A stretch of 64,000 nucleotides of DNA, taken from NCBI RefSeq assembly GCF_015841355.1, contig NZ_CP064908.1, positions 2,294,001 through 2,358,000 on the forward strand, in the 5' to 3' direction. A program made the position numbers and the translations under genes. How positions within the stretch are numbered: position 1 is the stretch's first letter; each line of letters starts with the position of its first letter. Of the stretch, positions 1 through 8,699 are shown piece after piece. The notes beneath the pieces were generated by a model. The model saw nothing but the letters and a program-made list of their open reading frames with translations, was not told the origin of the DNA and did no database searches. The DNA is from Synechococcus sp. CBW1107. Its GTDB lineage: Bacteria > Cyanobacteriota > Cyanobacteriia > PCC-6307 > Cyanobiaceae.

Positions 1-1774
<1,774 letters not shown>

Positions 1775-1778
<4 letters not shown>

Positions 1779-2437
1779 GCTCGCGAGGGAGGCCTCTGGC
1801 TCTCCAGGTAAGCAAAGACGCTTTTGTCGCCCACATCGGCGGCGGCCTGCATCGGGAATTTGCGCAAGGTCAGGATCAGCAGCAGCGCCGCCTCGATGGC
1901 CAGCAGGGTGAAGGTGGTGCGGTCCCCGAGCAGGCCCACCAGGCGGCCCAGCAGAGCCACTGGCAGCAGCAGGGTCACCCCGATCGCTTCGGGCCGCTGG
2001 AAGCAGAAGAATTCCTTGAAGCCCACCCCCGCTAAGGCCGCGAAGAACGGCCCCACCGCCCAGATCCAGCGGGAATCGGCCGCCAGGGTGTCGAGCATGG
2101 CGCCCTGGCCCTGGTGCAGGGCCAGGGCGATCCCGCCCGCACAGCCCAGCAACCAGAACAGCTGCAGGGCCCGGTGCAGTGGACGCAGATAGATGTGAAT
2201 CCAGCGCAGGGCCAGCCCCAGCCCCACGGCCATCAGCAGCAGCCAGGGCCAGAGCCCCTGGCTGCCCCAGTGGGCCCACTGCAGCAGCAGGCCCGCCTGG
2301 GCCAGGGCCACCCCCAGCAGGGCCAGGCGGTAGCCGAGCACCTCACGGCGGTCGAGGGCCGTGATCGTGAACGGTCCATAGACGCCCTCGAACACCGGAT
2401 CGTCCGGGCTGCCCTCGTGTTGGGATCGATCGGTCAT
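1775..2437 (-). CDS. DUF2301 domain integral membrane protein
   Basis: This is a 220-residue membrane protein with about six hydrophobic segments separated by short loops, preceded by a hydrophilic N-terminus containing the motif GPFTITALDRREVLGYR. That motif and the overall length match the DUF2301 family, which is conserved in cyanobacteria and plastid lineages and has no assigned function. The ATG at 2437 was chosen over the longer open frame because it overlaps the stop of the upstream GST-like gene as ATGA and because the extra N-terminus has no family character. Its own stop overlaps the GTG start of the ABC-F gene, so three leftward genes form a coupled operon. Confidence 0.85.
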
Positions 2438-3405
2438 GGCTGGGGTCGCTCGGGGGCAGGGCCTGCCACCAGTGTGGCCAGATCCGCCCCCGCCGGAACG
2501 ATCCCCGAGGGGTGCAGGGGAAAGAGCGCCCCGAAGTAGTCGCGGCGCCACGAGTCCGGGAAGCACGTGGCCGCGACCCCAGGCAGGGCATGGAAGCGGG
2601 CGCGCCAGGCCGTCAGGGCCGGGAAACTCCAGAGGGGGCGGCGGCTGCAGCCGAACAGGGGGGCATAGACCAGCTCCAGGCGGATCAGTGTGGGGAAGAG
2701 CACCACATCCGCCAGGGTGAGCCGGTTGCCGCAGAGCCAGGGGCCGCCCTGCTCCAGAGCCGTTTCCGCTGCTTCGAGGCTCGTGAACAGGTCGGCTTCG
2801 GCCCGGTCATAGGCGGCCTGGGTGCGCGCGAAACCGCAGCGATAGACCCCATCGTTCACCGTTCCCTGCAGCCGCTGCCGCCAATGGTCGATCGCTTGCG
2901 CCTGATCCTCGGGCAAGAGATCCGGAGCTCCCTCGGGAGCGGGCCAGCGATTGAGCAGTTCGATCAGCCGGGCGCTCTCGTTCACCAGGATCCGGCGGGC
3001 AGGGCGGTCGTAGAGGGCGGGCACCGTGGCACGGGCCTTCGGGTCGCCGCCACTGCGCCGGTAGAGATCCACGAGGGCGCTGGCCCCCTCGTAGGGGGTG
3101 TCGAAGCGCCAGCGGCCCGCCTGGGGATCAGGTTCCACGATCACCAGCTCCAGGCTGCCGGCGAGCTGGCGCAGGCTCCACACCAGCCAGGCCCGGTGCG
3201 CCCAGGGGCAGCTGCGCCCCACGATTAGCGCATGAACGCCCGTGTCGCCGGCGGTGGCCGGCAGTTCCGGAGCGGTGGCGAAGGCGCTCTCAGGCCGGCG
3301 GTAGTTCCCGGCCGTGTCAGCTGGACCGAGGCCCTTCATCAACTGCTGCCACTGGCAGTGCCAGGCGGAGCGCACGCTGGCGACCAGCAGGGGTGGAACA
3401 GCCAT
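2434..3405 (-). CDS. Glutathione S-transferase family protein, glutathionyl-hydroquinone reductase type
   Basis: This protein of about 323 residues has a thioredoxin-fold N-terminus with the CPWAHR motif near residue 65 and an all-helical C-terminal half. CPWA/CPWAHR is the hallmark of Xi-class GSTs (ECM4/YqjG), which use the Cys to reduce glutathionyl-(hydro)quinones. A quinone-linked detoxification role is therefore likely, and the natural substrate is unknown. The ATG at 3405 (protein start MAVPPLL) was preferred over the open-frame start 24 bases upstream. It is the first gene of a leftward three-gene operon and diverges from the aspartoacylase gene. The interval 3406-3496 must carry the promoters of both. 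Confidence 0.88.
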   Translation of the reverse strand: MAVPPLLVASVRSAWHCQWQQLMKGLGPADTAGNYRRPESAFATAPELPATAGDTGVHALIVGRSCPWAHRAWLVWSLRQLAGSLELVIVEPDPQAGRWRFDTPYEGASALVDLYRRSGGDPKARATVPALYDRPARRILVNESARLIELLNRWPAPEGAPDLLPEDQAQAIDHWRQRLQGTVNDGVYRCGFARTQAAYDRAEADLFTSLEAAETALEQGGPWLCGNRLTLADVVLFPTLIRLELVYAPLFGCSRRPLWSFPALTAWRARFHALPGVAATCFPDSWRRDYFGALFPLHPSGIVPAGADLATLVAGPAPERPQP

Positions 3406-3496
3406 GGCAGTCTCCGGCGCAGGTTCCAACTCTGGCCCTCAGCGGCCTCACGCTGCGCCAGGCTGGCCTCAGATCCGATCCGCAGGAGGCGTGGCG

Positions 3497-4432
3497 ATGG
3501 GCGCGGCAGAGGTTCTGGTGGTGGCCGGCACCCATGGCAACGAGCGCAACGCCCCCTGGCTTCTGGAGCACTGGCTGGCTCATCCGGGCGCCCTTGATTC
3601 CGCCGGCTTGGCGTTGCAGCTGGTGATCGGCAATCCCGGAGCCCTCGCCGCAGGCCGCCGCTATCTCGATCGTGACCTGAACCGCTCCTTCACCAGCGCC
3701 CTGCTCGAGGCCCCGGGCCCGGCTGACCGGGAGGTGCAGCGCGCCCGCGAGCTGCTGGCTCTGCACGGACCGGCCGGGTCACGGCCCTGCGCCCTGGTGC
3801 TCGATCTGCACAGCACCACCGCCGCCATGGGCAATTCCCTGGTGGTCTATGGGCGACGGCCTGCGGATCTGGCCCTGGCGGCGGGCATCCAGGCTCTGCT
3901 GGGCTTGCCGATCTATCTGCATGAGGCCGATGCCAGTCAGAAGGGATTTCTGCTGGAGCGCTGGCCCTGCGGCCTGGTGGTCGAGGTGGGCCCGGTGCCT
4001 CAGGGTGTGGTCAATGCCGCGATCAGTCACCAGACTCAGCTGGCCCTGGAGGCCGCTCTGGCGGTGCTGGCCTCGGCACGGCGGGGTGATCAGCCCCTGC
4101 CCCGGGGGCTCACGGTGCACCGCCACCTGGGCAGTCTCGATCTGCCGCGGCATCCCGATGGCCGTCCGGCTGCCTGTCTGCATCCGCTGCGTCAGCATCG
4201 CGACTGGCAGCTGATCCGCCCCGGTGATCCCCTCTTCATCACGGCGGGAGGTGAAACCCTTCGCTACCAGCCCAGCGATCCCGAGCCGCTCTGGCCGGTG
4301 TTCATCAACGAGGCGGCCTACGGCGAGAAGGGCATCGCCCTCAGCCTGACCCGCCGCGAACGCTGGCCCTGCGAGCAGGCCTGGGCCGAGAGTCTGCAGC
4401 AACTCGCCGGACATCTCGCCCCGGCGATCTGA
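3497..4432 (+). CDS. aspA: Aspartoacylase / succinylglutamate desuccinylase family zinc hydrolase
   Basis: This 311-residue member of the AspA/AstE zinc carboxypeptidase family hydrolyses N-acylated amino acids such as N-acetylaspartate. It shows the zinc ligands in GTHGNE (residues about 13-18) and LDLHSTTA (about 100), the substrate-binding RDLNRSF and a late Glu-containing strand [10 protein letters not shown]. The ATG at 3497 sits 7 bases after an AGGAGG ribosome-binding site (3484-3489); an in-frame GTG at 3491 is too close to that site. Its stop codon lies inside a perfect inverted repeat shared with the converging gene, so both proteins end in PAI. Such genes in cyanobacteria are usually annotated as probable aspartoacylase, and the in vivo substrate is not proven. 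Confidence 0.9.
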   Translation: MGAAEVLVVAGTHGNERNAPWLLEHWLAHPGALDSAGLALQLVIGNPGALAAGRRYLDRDLNRSFTSALLEAPGPADREVQRARELLALHGPAGSRPCALVLDLHSTTAAMGNSLVVYGRRPADLALAAGIQALLGLPIYLHEADASQKGFLLERWPCGLVVEVGPVPQGVVNAAISHQTQLALEAALAVLASARRGDQPLPRGLTVHRHLGSLDLPRHPDGRPAACLHPLRQHRDWQLIRPGDPLFITAGGETLRYQPSDPEPLWPVFINEAAYGEKGIALSLTRRERWPCEQAWAESLQQLAGHLAPAI

Positions 4433-4455
4433 TCCACCAGGGATCAGATCGCCGG
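4421..4455. terminator. Bidirectional terminator-like 15-bp perfect palindrome
   Basis: CCGGCGATCTGATCC at 4421-4435 is matched exactly by its reverse complement at 4441-4455 around a 5-base loop. The arms contain the stop codon and last codons of both converging genes (aspA and the small secreted protein). No long T run follows on either side, so it is a strong transcript-end hairpin rather than a textbook intrinsic terminator. Confidence 0.7.
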
Positions 4456-4866
4456 GGCGTCTGGTTCAGGCTCCGGGGTTGGTGACTGCTGAGGAGCCGG
4501 TTCCGGGGGACGGGGGGCTCCGTTGTAGATCACCTTCACCACGGAGCGGCCATCGGCGGAGACTTCGATCTCGGTTTCCGCAGTGGGTGCCAGCCCCAGG
4601 ATCTGCCAGCCCGGAGGCCCGCCGAGGAAACGGAAGATGTACCCCTTGGCGTCGCCCCTGATCAGGCAGTCACCGCCACCGCGGTTGTACATGCAGGCAT
4701 CTGGCCGGTAGACCGTCAGGCCACCATTGAGCCGCTCCGCGTACATGCGGGCCACGTTGGTGGCCCGCTGGCGGGTGAAGGGGAAGAGCTCGTAGCTGTC
4801 CTGAGCCAGGGAAGGGGTGGCCGCCAGCACTGTCAGGCAGGCCGAGAGAGCAAGAAGTTGGCGCAT
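4444..4866 (-). CDS. Small secreted protein of unknown function
   Basis: This 140-residue protein starts with a clear signal peptide (MRQLLALSACLTVLAATPSLAQ, cleavage expected after the AxA-like end). The mature part has two Cys-containing motifs (DACMYNRGGGDCLIRG), which could form a disulfide in the periplasm, and a Pro/Glu-rich C-terminal tail ending at a palindrome shared with aspA. The start at 4866 (ATG) gives the best signal peptide; an open frame extends 4 codons further. I do not recognise a named family. It resembles conserved hypothetical proteins of picocyanobacteria. Confidence 0.75.
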   Translation of the reverse strand: MRQLLALSACLTVLAATPSLAQDSYELFPFTRQRATNVARMYAERLNGGLTVYRPDACMYNRGGGDCLIRGDAKGYIFRFLGGPPGWQILGLAPTAETEIEVSADGRSVVKVIYNGAPRPPEPAPQQSPTPEPEPDAPAI

Positions 4867-4918
4867 GCACGCCACCATGGAACAGGCGCGCTCGGCTCAG
4901 GGGCTGACCGTGTCCAGA

Positions 4919-5248
4919 TCAGCCACAGGCCCAGGTGCCCTGCTCCTTGGTGCAGGGGAGATCCGTCGTGCTGCCATCGGCCCAGTAGATGCGCAGGCGG
5001 TCATCCTGGCTGTCCATCCTGAAGGTCAGCGACTTGACCACCCCGGCAGGCGGCTTTCCGGAGGGGTCGGCGGGATCAGGGCGGGCCGGACTCGCCAGGC
5101 GCTGTTCGATCTGCTGGAGGCGCTGCTCCAGTTGCTCCAGGCGCTGACTGTCCTTGGACGGAGTCGTGGGACAGCCGGCCAGACCCAGTGCGAGCAAAGC
5201 CAGGGCCCCGGCGATGAGGGGTCTCGAGGCGCGTGAAGGCAAGGGCAT
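4919..5248 (-). CDS. Putative lipoprotein with coiled coil
   Basis: This 109-residue protein has an N-terminal lipoprotein signal ending in the lipobox LAGC (Cys at about residue 26), followed by a heptad-like Leu/Gln-rich coiled coil (LEQLEQRLQQIEQRL) and a Pro-rich linker. The C-terminal domain has two Cys residues (DLPCTKEQGTWACG). It is probably lipid-anchored in the cell envelope. It lies 52 bases upstream of the small secreted protein gene on the same strand and may be cotranscribed with it. No function can be assigned. Confidence 0.7.
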   Translation of the reverse strand: MPLPSRASRPLIAGALALLALGLAGCPTTPSKDSQRLEQLEQRLQQIEQRLASPARPDPADPSGKPPAGVVKSLTFRMDSQDDRLRIYWADGSTTDLPCTKEQGTWACG

Positions 5249-5293
5249 CGCCGCGGCGGATCGAATGGGTGTTCCGAACAGTTAGCAAGAGCG

Positions 5294-5431
5294 TCAGGCG
5301 TTGACCAGGCGCTCACTCCAGTAGATGACGGCTCCGAGGCGTTCCAGTTGAAGCCGGCGCTGGCGCGCCTGGCTGACAGGCAAGGTTTCGGTGGAGCGGT
5401 TGCCGCCGAGATCCCAGCAGATCAGGACCAT
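5294..5431 (-). CDS. Possible 45-residue small protein upstream of psbA
   Basis: A short open frame starts at ATG 5431 and ends at TGA 5294. It begins MVLICWDLGGNRSTETL and ends AVIYWSERLVNA. The composition is protein-like, with no low-complexity or repeated codons, and it fills most of the otherwise empty space between the lipoprotein gene and the psbA upstream region. The ribosome-binding site is weak. No family is recognised. It may be an unannotated small gene or a chance frame in GC-rich DNA. Confidence 0.45.
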   Translation of the reverse strand: MVLICWDLGGNRSTETLPVSQARQRRLQLERLGAVIYWSERLVNA

Positions 5432-5639
5432 GGGTTCACCATCTCGAAGGAACTAAAGAAAACCTTAAGCCCGTTTGGTGCGCGTTGGTACGGATTCCGG
5501 CAGAAATGTCGCGAAGGCCACACACGGACCTTGGCCATTCGCTCGCCTGGGTCGGGCAAGTCGAAGGCACCCGAGTCCGTTGCTTTGACTGAAATCCACC
5601 GCGCCAGCCCCGCACCACCCCGAAGCAAACCTTAAGCGC

Positions 5640-5669
5640 TTCACACATCCCGCAATGTCCTGTTACATT
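5640..5669 (+). promoter_or_regulatory. Candidate psbA promoter with HLR1 half-site
   Basis: A -35-like TTCACA (5640-5645) and a -10-like TACATT (5664-5669) are separated by 18 bases, about 100 bases before the psbA start. The sequence GTTACATT (5662-5669), overlapping the -10, matches one half of the HLR1 element bound by the response regulator RpaB at cyanobacterial high-light genes. No clear second half-site was found at the usual spacing. The 10-mer AACCTTAAGC occurs at 5461-5470 and again at 5628-5637. Apart from the possible 45-aa frame and this promoter, 5249-5769 shows no gene. Confidence 0.5.
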
Positions 5670-5769
5670 GAGGCAGACGAAGGGCTTTCGGGTCCACCGG
5701 ACGGGTTTCCCCGCTCCGGCTTGTCGTCTTACCTAACCGACCCCTCACGGGGCCACACCTCTCGCTCTC

Positions 5770-6849
5770 ATGACCACCACTCTTCAGCAACGCCAGGGCG
5801 CGTCTGCCTGGAGCCAGTTCTGCGAGTGGGTCACCTCCACCAACAACCGCCTCTACGTCGGTTGGTTCGGTGTGCTGATGATCCCCACCCTGCTGGCTGC
5901 CACGATCTGCTTCATCGTGGCCTTCATCGCCGCTCCTCCCGTCGACATCGACGGCATCCGTGAGCCTGTTGCCGGCTCCCTGCTCTACGGCAACAACATC
6001 ATTTCCGGCGCCGTTGTTCCTTCGAGCAACGCCATCGGCCTGCACTTCTATCCCATCTGGGAAGCCGCCAGCCTCGACGAGTGGCTGTACAACGGCGGTC
6101 CTTACCAGCTGGTGGTCTTCCACTTCCTCATCGGCATCTTCTGCTACATGGGACGTGAGTGGGAACTCTCCTACCGCCTGGGAATGCGCCCCTGGATCTG
6201 CGTCGCCTACAGCGCCCCCGTGGCCGCTGCTTCGGCGGTGTTCCTGATCTACCCCTTCGGTCAGGGTTCCTTCTCCGACGGCATGCCCCTCGGCATCTCC
6301 GGCACCTTCAACTTCATGCTGGTGTTCCAGGCTGAGCACAATATCCTGATGCACCCCTTCCACATGCTGGGTGTGGCGGGTGTCTTCGGCGGCTCCCTGT
6401 TCTCCGCCATGCACGGCTCCCTGGTGACCTCCTCCCTGGTGCGTGAAACCACCGAGAGCGAGAGCCAGAACTACGGCTATAAGTTCGGTCAGGAAGAGGA
6501 GACCTACAACATCGTGGCTGCCCACGGTTACTTCGGTCGCCTGATCTTCCAGTACGCCTCCTTCAACAACAGCCGCAGCCTGCACTTCTTCCTGGCTGCC
6601 TGGCCCGTCGTCGGCATCTGGTTCACCGCCCTGGGCGTGAGCACGATGGCCTTCAACCTGAACGGCTTCAACTTCAACCAGTCGATCCTCGACGGCCAGG
6701 GCCGCGTGATCAACACCTGGGCTGATGTGCTGAACCGTGCCGGTCTGGGCATGGAAGTGATGCACGAGCGCAATGCTCACAACTTCCCTCTGGACCTGGC
6801 TTCCGCTGAAGCCACCCCCGTGGCGCTGACCGCTCCGGCGATCGGCTGA
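5770..6849 (+). CDS. psbA: Photosystem II reaction-centre protein D1 (E130 form)
   Basis: D1 binds P680, pheophytin, QB and the Mn4CaO5 cluster in the thylakoid membrane. The 359-residue protein has five transmembrane helices and all key residues in place: Y161 (YZ), D170, E189, H190, H198, H215, S264, H272, H332, E333, D342 and A344, followed by a 15-residue C-terminal extension normally removed by CtpA. Residue 130 is Glu, the state found in the high-light (D1:2) isoform; Gln marks D1:1. The gene has a long leader (about 95 bases) with a candidate promoter, and an intrinsic terminator follows. Other psbA copies are expected elsewhere in the genome. Confidence 0.99.
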   Translation: MTTTLQQRQGASAWSQFCEWVTSTNNRLYVGWFGVLMIPTLLAATICFIVAFIAAPPVDIDGIREPVAGSLLYGNNIISGAVVPSSNAIGLHFYPIWEAASLDEWLYNGGPYQLVVFHFLIGIFCYMGREWELSYRLGMRPWICVAYSAPVAAASAVFLIYPFGQGSFSDGMPLGISGTFNFMLVFQAEHNILMHPFHMLGVAGVFGGSLFSAMHGSLVTSSLVRETTESESQNYGYKFGQEEETYNIVAAHGYFGRLIFQYASFNNSRSLHFFLAAWPVVGIWFTALGVSTMAFNLNGFNFNQSILDGQGRVINTWADVLNRAGLGMEVMHERNAHNFPLDLASAEATPVALTAPAIG

Positions 6850-6889
6850 TCCTGCGGAGGACCTGCGGGTCCACCATCAGCAAGGGCGC

Positions 6890-6927
6890 AAGCCCCATGG
6901 CCTCCCGCACTGCGGGGGGCTTTTTGT
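6890..6927 (+). terminator. Intrinsic terminator of psbA
   Basis: A GC-rich inverted repeat (AAGCCCC near 6890-6896 pairing with GGGGCTT near 6916-6922, with CCGCA/TGCGG inside) is followed by TTTTTGTTT. It lies 40 bases after the psbA stop. Confidence 0.8.
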
Positions 6928-7023
6928 TTGGTCCGGAATCTTCGGATTGCCCAACCTGGGTCGGGGATCGTTCTTGGATCTCGTTCCTGTTCCCTAGGCT
7001 GAGCGGGTTTCAGGCTGTTGGGG

Positions 7024-7662
7024 ATGCGAATTGCCGTTTCCGGATCCCATTCCCTGGGGAAGTCCACGGTCGTGAACGATTGGGTTGTTGGCCATGGCGA
7101 CTACATCCGGGAGGAAGATCCGTATCGGGCTCTGGGTCTGCAGGGACCTTACGAGATTCTCTTTCGCGAGGCTTCGACGCGACTGCATAACGGGATTCAG
7201 CTGTATTACAGCATCAGTCGTGTTCATCGCTACACGGCATCTGATCACAGAGTCATCTTTGATCGGGCGCCAGTTGATTATCTTGCCTATTCTCAGTATA
7301 CGGCTAATCAGGGGACAACGGATATTGACGATGAGTACGTTACTTCGATGGTGCCTGCAGTGAGAGAGGCGCTTGACCGGCTCGACATTCTGGCCTTCGT
7401 GCCCAAGTCCGATGCCTGGCCGGTTGCGATGGAAGACGATGGAATTCGTCCGGTTGATTAGCCCTACCGCGACGAAGTCGATGCGCTCTTCAAGCAGATT
7501 TACCGTGAAGGCCGGTTTGATGTCTTCCCGTCCCAGAATTGCCCCCTGTTGATTGAGCTGGTTGGTTCTCCTGATCAGCGTCTGCAGCAGTTGGCTGCAG
7601 CCGTTGCCCAACGGGAAGCCCGGTCAATGGGAGGTTGGAGCTCCCAAAACAACCAGGATTGA
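7024..7662 (+). pseudogene. P-loop NTPase/kinase-like gene interrupted by an in-frame TAG
   Basis: The frame starting at ATG 7024 encodes a P-loop protein beginning with GSHSLGKST (Walker A type GxxxxGKS/T), with a later VIFDRAPVDYLAY segment typical of small nucleotide or nicotinamide-riboside kinase-like ATPases. At 7459-7461 an amber codon splits it after residue 145. The same frame then continues as PYRDEVDALFKQIY and stays open for another 66 codons to the TGA at 7660-7662. No frame change is needed, so one base substitution (for example CAG or TTG to TAG) explains it. The region is less GC-rich than its neighbours (27 of 60 bases G+C in 7201-7260). It could be a decayed gene, a recent nonsense mutation or a sequence error. 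Confidence 0.75.
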
Positions 7663-7696
7663 GACCTGAGAATTGAGGGCTGGGTTTGTGTTCATA

Positions 7697-7768
<72 letters not shown>

Positions 7769-7813
7769 AGCGACTTGAAATTAGCATTCAGGGGTTCCAC
7801 AGGCCCCTGGCCC

Positions 7814-8074
7814 ATGCCTTCGACTCGGCCCAAGCCCCAGCCCAGCTCCACCGACCTTGATCCGGAGTGGCGTGAGCGGCTCCTGGCAGAAGCCAGAGCC
7901 CCCTGGAAAGGGCTCAGGCGTGCCCTCTGGTTCGCCCTCGCCGCCTCGGGCGCGATTGGGTTGGCCACCATGGCCATGCGTGCATCCGCCGGTGCAGAAG
8001 TGGCCTCAGGAGACCTGTTCATCCAGCTCAGCGCCTGCATCGGTTTTGGCTTGCTGATCTGGCGTGACCGCTGA
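7814..8074 (+). CDS. DUF3493 domain membrane protein
   Basis: This 86-residue protein has a hydrophilic N-terminus, the motif ERLLAEARAPWKGLRR, then two hydrophobic segments (ALWFALAASGAIGLATMA and LFIQLSACIGFGLLIW). This matches DUF3493, a cyanobacterial and plastid family related to proteins implicated in photosystem II assembly (LPA1/REP27 type); that functional link is from family knowledge only. The ATG at 7814 was chosen because the longer frame runs through the antisense of the tRNA gene. The last 69 bases overlap the converging membrane-protein gene on the other strand. Confidence 0.8.
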   Translation: MPSTRPKPQPSSTDLDPEWRERLLAEARAPWKGLRRALWFALAASGAIGLATMAMRASAGAEVASGDLFIQLSACIGFGLLIWRDR

Positions 8075-8698
8075 GGGGCTGGGTTCCGCAACCTGGTGTT
8101 GCCTGTCCTCGACCAGGCTGAGCGGATCGGGAAGGAGCAGAGGCAGCCCAAGACTCAACCGCTCCCGCAGCAGTGCTTCAGGCGTCATGGCGGTGGTTCC
8201 CGCCACCTGCTCAGAGCTGCGGCTGAGCAGCCAGATGGCCTGGATCAGCTGCTGTCCCTGCCAGACCAGAATCGCCAGCAAGGGTACGGACAGCAGGATC
8301 GTGACCAGCCTGGAGGCCTCCGGCAGAGGAGCGATGGCCGCCATCTGGGCGGAAAGGGAGTCGAGACGCCAGACCACCGGCAGCAACAGCAGCGCCCAGA
8401 CAGCGGCCAGAAGGCGAATGGGCAGGGGCGCTTGCAGGGCACTCAGGCGCCGCTGAACCTCGCGGCGCCCGCGGGCCGGAGTCTGCAGCAGCAGCAACGA
8501 CCAGCAATCAGCCGGCCGCTGCCACAGCAGCACCGCCGGCAGCAGGGCGCCGAGCGCCCAGAGCAGCAGCCTCTCGACCGCTGGGACCGGACCGGGATCG
8601 GCGCCCGCCAGGATCAGCACCACGGCCAGCAGCTCCGCCGGGATGGCTGCCACTCCGAGAAGCTGCAGCCAGAGCAGGGGTTCGCTGCGGGGGCTCAC
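8006..8698 (-). CDS. Low-complexity-tail membrane protein of picocyanobacteria
   Basis: This 230-residue protein starts at GTG 8698, one base after the infB stop, so it ends the rimP-nusA-ylxR-infB operon. It has about four hydrophobic segments in the first 160 residues (LLGVAAIPAELLAVVLILAG, LLLWALGALLPAVLLW, LLAAVWALLLLPVVW and a further Leu-rich one). A hydrophilic, Ala/Glu/Gln-rich tail follows. The architecture matches cyanobacterial proteins named low-complexity tail membrane protein. No function is known. Its 3' end overlaps the DUF3493 gene antisense. Confidence 0.7.
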   Translation of the reverse strand: MSPRSEPLLWLQLLGVAAIPAELLAVVLILAGADPGPVPAVERLLLWALGALLPAVLLWQRPADCWSLLLLQTPARGRREVQRRLSALQAPLPIRLLAAVWALLLLPVVWRLDSLSAQMAAIAPLPEASRLVTILLSVPLLAILVWQGQQLIQAIWLLSRSSEQVAGTTAMTPEALLRERLSLGLPLLLPDPLSLVEDRQHQVAEPSPSAVTPDQQAKTDAGAELDEQVS

Positions 8699-8699
8699 A

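Noticed and set aside
5641-6780. 379-residue frame antisense to psbA
   Set aside because: It is the complement of the highly biased psbA codons, and D1 is certain on the other strand.
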